Assembly (NCBI GenBank): GCA_015143295.1
Contig: CM026556.1
Coordinates: forward strand, 19,592,547 to 19,656,546
DNA from: Tetracentron sinense
Lineage: Eukaryota > Streptophyta > Magnoliopsida > Trochodendrales > Trochodendraceae
Length of the DNA: 64,000 bases
Reading direction: 5' to 3'
A program made the position numbers and the translations under genes. The number at the start of each line of letters is the position of its first letter. The first letter of the stretch is position 1. Shown here one piece after another: positions 58,163-64,000 of the stretch. The notes below the pieces were generated by a model that saw only the letters and a list, made by a program, of their open reading frames with translations, made no database searches and was not told where the DNA came from.

Positions 58163-59591
58163 TAGGATTTCTTGTAAAAATCCTCAAGTGGTTGATTTGG
58201 TGAAAAAGCTCAAAATACCTTAGATTGACCATAGGTCCCTTGAACAAATGTTTAAATATAATTAAGGACCTTAAATCATGTTAATTATACTCATAAAGGT
58301 TAAGTACAAAACCTTGGAATCAAATTATACCTTAAAGGTTTTGAAAATGGATTCTGCAAATAAAATTAGCCTATCCAGTTGATCAGATAGACCATCCAGC
58401 CGATTAGGCAGACCATCCAGTCGATCAGGCAAGCCCTGTGATTGACTGGATAAAACAAATTTTTTCTAAATTTATCTGCATGTGCTGATCGTGTTGGTTC
58501 TCCTTGCTAATCCATCGTAAATCATTCTAAAGACCATTATGAGTTGTTAATCATGTTTTACTAACATAATTAAAGACTTTGGAATTCGTGCAAATCATTA
58601 AAGTTAAGAAAAAAGCATTAAAAATCAGATAAACCAAAAATCTGGAAATTTTTTGTCTATCTAGCCGATCAGGATGACCATCCAGTCGATTACATGGTCC
58701 ATCCAGCCGATCACTCCGTCCTCTAATCGACTGGATGAAACAAAACTCTCCAAAACGTGTTTTTATGATCCAGCCGATCAGGAAACTGATCCAAGTGATC
58801 AGGCAACCATCCAGCCGATTAGGAGGCTCCTCTAATCAACTGGATAGTTCAGAAAAATTCTGAAAAACCGTTCTTTATTGTCAACGGCTATATTTATAAC
58901 AGGTATTTTGCATTTAATGATCATCAAACAGTAATAAATTTCTAATCACTATAAATATAAGTGATCTTTGAATGATCCAGTAACGATAACACTCACTTAT
59001 ACACTGTTACATTGAAAATCACTCTCTTGAGCTCAAAAATCTCAAATCTGTAAAAACAATACTCTGTTTTTCTCTTTGAGCTAAAATCCAATCTTCCATT
59101 TGAGATATTTCATAGAGCTTGATATTCCATTCATATCTAACTCTTAAAGGAGTTTATCTTTCGGATCTAAGATCCAAAATCTGTTATCATCATCCAAGAA
59201 TCTGCGTGTTCTGTAAAGCTGCTGCTTCGTGTAAACCAGAGAGGGTTGTGCTCTGGGTGTTGTACGATTCACCTCAACCAGAAGAGAGATTGTAAAGGGT
59301 TTAGGCTTCACCAGATTAAGAAGTCTGTGCAGTCATAGACTGTAGTGGAATCCTCCAAGCTGGTGTTGCTTGAGACGAGGAGTAGGCTGGGTTTACCAAA
59401 CCTCGAAAACAACTCTGTGTTTGCACTCCTTTACTCTTTCTCCTTCTTCTTGTGCACTTAAATTATTTTGTCTAGTTTGTGCTTAGTTGCATTCCTTTTA
59501 GCTTTTATTTTCCGCATTTAAAAATGAATAATTTTTTATTTTTTCATTGACCTTATTCATCTTCCCTTCTAGGGTCCATATCTGGGCAACA
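58163..59591 (+). repeat. Distal part of the 5' LTR of Copia-3
   Basis: Ends TCTGGGCAACA before the primer-binding site. It contains three blocks of a CCATCCAGCCGATCAGG-type motif (about 58371-58455, 58655-58740, 58768-58852), each closing with an inverted copy (AATCGACTGGAT). TATATTTATAAC near 58889 and a TATAAATATAAG near 58955 are candidate TATA elements. Confidence 0.6.
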
Positions 59592-59593
59592 AG

Positions 59594-59605
59594 TGGTATC
59601 AGAGC
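59594..59605 (+). other. Primer-binding site of Copia-3 (tRNA-iMet)
   Basis: TGGTATCAGAGC two bases after the LTR end. Confidence 0.85.
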
Positions 59606-59649
59606 TTGTAACTCTTAGCTGATCTAAAAAATCATAGAGTTTAAAGATC

Positions 59650-60862
59650 TTAATGACAAACAATAGTTTTTGAGCTAGCCTAGGAGAAGGACAATCCACA
59701 ACCAGACCACCCCTATTTAATGGAGAACACTATAATTATTGGAAGACCAGAATGATGTATTACCTTCAATCCCTAGACTATTAATGCTGGAAGGTAATCA
59801 TCAACGGTCCCCATCTTCCTTGCAAGACCATTAATGATGTTAGAGTTCCTAAGATTGAGGAAGAATGAGATGAAAATGATATTAAATTAATCCAGATAAA
59901 TGCTAAAGCTATTAGCAACCTCTATTGTGCCCTTAGTCCCCAAGAGTTCAACCGTGTTTCTGGCTGTGATTCAGCAAAAGAGATTTGGGATAAACTACAG
60001 GTTACATATGAGGAACTAATCAAGTAAAAGATGAGAAAATAAATATGTTAGTTCATAAATATGAACTGTTCAAAATGGAGAAGGATGAGTCCATTGCTGA
60101 TATGTTTACATGTTTTACTAACATTACTAATAGTTTAAAATCTCTTGGTAAAACGTATACAAATGCAGAAATAGTAAGGAAGATACTAAGATTTCTGCCA
60201 AAGGACTGGTATCCAAAGGTAACGGCCATTCATGAAGCCAAAGACCTCACTAAGCTAACAATGGATGAGCTGCTCGGTTCATTAATGACTCATAAAGTCA
60301 TTATGAAGGAGCATCAATCAGATGAACCTAGACCAAAAAGAGGACTGGCACTGAAAGCCTCTCAACTTATTGAGAGTGATGAAGAAGAGGAAAGTGAACA
60401 AGATGAAGACTTCTCACTAATGGATAGGAAGTTCAAAAAATTCCTAAACACAAGAAGAACTTCAAGAAGAGGCCATTCAAGAAGGAATTCTCCAAAGAGA
60501 TAGCTAAGGGAGAATCAAGCAAAAAGGATCCGATCACTTGCTTTGAATGTAAGAAACCAGGCCACATCAGATCAGAATGTCCTCAACTTACTAAGAGTAA
60601 GAAATACAAGAAGAGAGCCATGAAGGCCACTTGGGATGACTCAGAAGAAAGTAACTCTGAAGCATCAAGTGATGAAGAAACAACCAATCTATGCCTCATG
60701 ACACTCGACAATTATGTGGTAAGCCCTTCCCCCATTGACTCTCTTTCCTATGATGAAATAAGAGAAGCTTTTGATGATTTATATTCTGAATTTAGAAAAC
60801 TTATAAAAATAAGTCGCTTAAAAAAGAAAATTTATTACTTCTCAAATCACAAGAAAAACTTC
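59650..60862 (+). pseudogene. gag: gag region of Copia-3
   Basis: Fragments of a Copia gag: RPPLFNGEHYNYWKTRM-type start near 59715, then FKMEKDESIADMFTCFTNIT … EIVRKILRFLPKDWYPKVTA (60045-60503), a CCHC knuckle CFECKKPGHIRSECP near 60540, and an acidic stretch before the solo LTR. Similar to, but clearly diverged from, the SIRE-type gag on the other strand. Broken. Confidence 0.7.
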
Positions 60863-63314
60863 TGTCGCGACCCAAAACCCATCCTAGGAGTTAGAGTGAA
60901 CTTTGGACGACTAATCATGGCTTACATGACTTGCTTGACAAACCAACCTGCAAAAACCCACAGAGCATATACAATAGAGGATGACAGCGGAAACATAACT
61001 ATAAAACACAGCGGAAGTCTAACAACCTCTAAGTATATACACATGGCCCAAGTTTAATACAAAGAAATCAAAACAAAGAAAGTGCGGACATGCCCGCCAA
61101 AATACATGGATATAATCACTCATGCTCACCCACAGCTAATCCACTCAGAATCTAACACCACCTACTGATAACCCTCTACGGGAGGTTCCTCAAAAGGCTC
61201 CTCGACGTACTCCTCTTCCACCCATGGACCAGGAGCACAAACATCAAATGGAGCAGCAGCTCCCTCAGAACCTGCCGACATAAGAAGTACGGCTGAGCAT
61301 GGAATACTCAACGGGTACCAAATACTAACCAGTAGTCATAGCATAAAAATGGCAATACATAAATCAGGAGCAATTCATATATGTTAGACGGAAACAATTC
61401 ATATCATACAAGGAAGTAAAGCAATTTATAATCATACTTGTATTTCTTAGAAAGCCGATAAAACCTCTTGAAAACATCGTGCACTTGACTTGGCTTGAAA
61501 TATCTTTTCGTACTTGAAAGCTTGTCTACCGTGTCATGCGTGTCATGCTTGTATCATGCGTGTATCATGCTTGCTTGCTCTGAAAAGTAATCTACTTGTG
61601 AGGGAAGGGAGACCCTTCTTCCTAGAATGCTCATGCTTGTCCTTCCACTTGTGAGATTCACTTATGAGATGTTCTTGTGAGATGCGCTTGAGAGATGCCT
61701 TGAGAGGGAAGGGAGACCCTTCTTCATGATATGTATGTACTTGCGAGGGAAGGGAGGCCCTTCTTCATGATATGCACTTGTGAGTGAGGGGAGACCCCTC
61801 GAGGAATGTTTGGTTCTTGTTTTCTTGTGAAAAGCGAGGTAAAACATATCGTAGGATATGTCCCACCTCTAACCATGTTCTTGAAAACCTCGATAAATCA
61901 TGTCATGCATGCCGTGCTCGTGGGAACCGTGTACATACTTGCATTTAAATTTAAATATGGCATTTGGGTAATTTCACAACACATATAACATCAATGATTG
62001 AGCAATGTAATATTCAGATCATTTAGGGAAAGCAAGAAAACACACTATCATAGGCCCTAGCAATATTCATAATTTATTAGGCATGCATTTCCTAATTTAC
62101 AACTCATTTTATTCACCTTGGCATTTCATCAAACATGGTGTGTTCATTATTCATTTAAACCTAAATCATGCTTTTCTAGGTGAGTTTACTCACATCATAA
62201 AGGTGTGTTTATTATGGATAAAATGTCCTCCCCATTTTAATCATCACAACACAACCCTTGGCATCCAATCGCCCATTCCATCTCCATTCACCATTCATAA
62301 CCATCCATCTCATAGCACATGTGTAAATGAAAGAAAATCAAAAGAAATAAAGGGAAAAGAGGAACTATAACTAGGAGGGTAGTAAGAAGTACCGACCTTG
62401 AAGAAATGAGGAAGAAACCCCTTCCAAAAACGACCGTGAGGTGCTGCCCTAGCTTGGGGAACGCTCTCCACGAGTGCTTGAGCCGCGATCTTGGAGAAAA
62501 ACCGGACTTGAAGTGATCTAGGGTCTCAAAACCCCTTTGATTCTTCTCCAAAAGCAAAACCCTAGCTTAAGAAACCCTTTCTCCTCTCTTCTAATCCCCC
62601 AAATCCTCTAAGTGTTGAGAATGAGCCCTAAAGGCTCGGGTTAAACTCTTAAGGTAAGAGTGAACCGACCAAAAGACCATAATACCCTTACTAAAATTTC
62701 CGCAAAAACACGAGTGCTGAACACGTTGTGCTGTGAATAGTGCCAAACACGTTGTGCTGTGAATAGTGCTGAACACGTTGTGCTGTGAATAGTGCCGAGT
62801 ACGTTGTGCTGTGAAGGGTGCCGAACCCGTTGTCACGTTGTGTTGTGCATAGTGCTGAGCTCGTTGTCCGTTGTCTTATGTACAACGTGCCCGTCGTGAG
62901 CTGTACAACGTACCCGTTGTCTGTTGCACAATGGATGCACAACGTATACGTTATCAGAGCTAGAGCTACGTTATCAGAGTACGTTGTCTATGCGTTGTCT
63001 GTGCCTTATCAGAGCACGTTGTCAGAGCACGTCCTTAGTGCCCTCCGAGCTACGTCCTTAGCGCCTTCCGAGCTACGTCCTTAGTGCCTTCCGAGCTACG
63101 ATTGCCAGCAGGTCCAGACTGTTTTGGCCATATCTTTTGAGTCGTTCGCCTGATTTTGACGATTCAACTTGCGTTGGGTTCGTACCTCGAAAAGGAACAT
63201 TTATGACATTTCAGAATTTCCAATTTCTTTCCTATTTATTAATTATACTTCTTTAAAGGCAAAATGGCAACGAAAGTGTCATGCATTAAATGTGAAAAGG
63301 TCCGGGGCTCTACA
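60863..63314 (-). mobile_element. Solo Tekay-family LTR inside Copia-3
   Basis: A 2452-bp LTR (plus strand TGTCGCGACCCAAAACCC … GGGGCTCTACA) with target duplication ACTTC (60858-60862 and 63315-63319). It has its own minisatellite (GAGGGAAGGGAGACCCTTCT units, about 61600-61800), the acidic frame segment near 61175-61290, and a variable cassette at about 62705-63115 built from ACGTTGTGCTGTGAATAGTG and CGAGCTACGTCCTTAG-type repeats. Confidence 0.88.
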
Positions 63315-63319
63315 ACTTC

Positions 63320-64000
63320 AAAGGAAATTGATTAATTGAAGATGAAAGAAAAGGATCAATCATCTCTAATTCACACTTGCAATTGTGATGAGAATGAGGC
63401 AAATATTAAGGATTTAACTGAAATTGCCTTTAAACTTTCAACTGGAGAAAAGCATTTAGCTAGAATTTTGGGACAACAAACTTTTGTTTTTGGAAAAGCT
63501 GGTTTGGGGTATAACCCTCTGTCAAAACAAAAAGACTATCAAAAATTCTTTTCAAAACCCCCTAGTAGTTCAACTACACCTTCAATTGCTTTTTACAATT
63601 TTAACAAAAAGGTTGTAGTTAAACAAGTTTGGGTTCCAAAAGGGACTTCTCCTCCCAAAACTAACTATGGAGGACCCAAGATGATTTGGGTACCAAAGAT
63701 AGTTACTTGAACTTATCTTGTAGGTATGCTTCAAGTCAAGTTTCTCCAAAACAGTATGGTTTTTGGATAGTGGCTGCTCGAGGCACATGAGTGGGAACAA
63801 AGATCTCTTCATTTCTATCTCTCCTAAGGATGGAGGGCATGTGACCTTCGGGGACAACGCGAACGGGAAGATCATTGGCATCGGAAATGTTGGTAAGAAT
63901 TCTTCTACTAATCTATGCATAATTAATTATAAGGATAATGTTAATACCTTGTTTATTGCTCATAGAAATCAGAATATTTATACTCTTGAGTTTGATGATT
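63320..64000 (+). pseudogene. Copia-3 post-gag and protease region
   Basis: After the solo LTR the plus strand encodes a linker with VWVPKGTSPPKTN and IWVPKIV, then the Copia protease start (WFLDSGCSRHMSGNKDLF and GGHVTFGDNANGKIIG, near 63760-63890). The element continues past the window. Broken. Confidence 0.7.

Larger units (their letters stand above)
36626..64000 (+). mobile_element. Copia-3 element carrying nested insertions; right end outside window
   Basis: Its 5' LTR probably starts near 36626 (TGATGACAT) and resumes at 58163 after the SIRE-type insertion, ending at 59591. A primer-binding site follows at 59594, then gag (about 59650-60860). A Tekay solo LTR interrupts it (60863-63314) and the protease region continues to the window edge. 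The LTR start is uncertain because the 3' LTR is outside the window. Broken at several points and older than the elements inside it. Confidence 0.65.

Overview
This is plant nuclear DNA, almost certainly from an angiosperm. It is AT-rich, dominated by Copia and Gypsy LTR retrotransposons primed by initiator-methionine tRNA (TGGTATCAGAGC next to the LTRs), with L1-type LINE fragments, MITEs, and one intron-containing nuclear gene for a plastid-targeted protein. I cannot name the species. Nothing bacterial or viral in the ordinary sense, no rRNA or tRNA gene and no CRISPR array was found.

Layout. 1-9577: an old, decayed Copia element with about 2.2 kb LTRs; its 5' LTR starts just left of the window. 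9578-11490: GC-richer repeat, probably part of another long LTR, with a series of GTCGGTAAT/ATTACCGAC hairpins and many TAGGGTTT motifs. 11491-13897: a patchwork of two Tekay-type LTR pieces and an inverted Copia LTR piece. 13898-22410: the only gene island. It holds MITEs and hAT-like elements, a strong 190-bp foldback, and a three-exon minus-strand gene (17550-21483) for a 219-residue TPR-type protein with an apparent bipartite, twin-arginine thylakoid-lumen presequence. 22411-27304: a solo Tekay LTR with another solo Tekay LTR inside it. 27305-29315: MITE nested in MITE, intergenic DNA, and a small-heat-shock-protein gene fragment cut off by an LTR. 29316-34099: LTR fragment, 5'-truncated LINE with 20-bp target duplication, and a Copia fragment split by a solo SIRE-type LTR. 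34100-36620: intergenic DNA with MITEs.

36620-64000 is a nest at least three layers deep. A plus-strand Copia element (called Copia-3 here, running off the right edge) has its 5' LTR split by a minus-strand SIRE/Maximus-type Copia element (36899-58162, target duplication TAGGA). One LTR of that element is split by a young, whole-looking minus-strand Tekay-type Gypsy chromovirus (37784-47911, target duplication CCACC). Copia-3 was also hit further on by a Tekay solo LTR (60863-63314, target duplication ACTTC).

The most unusual signal is in the LTRs. At one fixed position the Tekay-family LTRs carry a cluster of short palindromes flanked by conserved sequence, but the palindrome differs from copy to copy (CGATCGTTCG, CGTCGACG, CCGATCGATCGG, an ACGTTGTGCTGTGAATAGTG array). 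The CCGATCGATCGG version, with its flanks, also occurs in the LTRs of the unrelated SIRE-type Copia element, and the young Tekay element sits inside that module. The Tekay LTRs also share a short acidic reading-frame segment (…EPWVEEEYVEE…) after a conserved ATGTCGGCAGGT. All coordinates, divergences and ages are by-eye estimates; no search was run.
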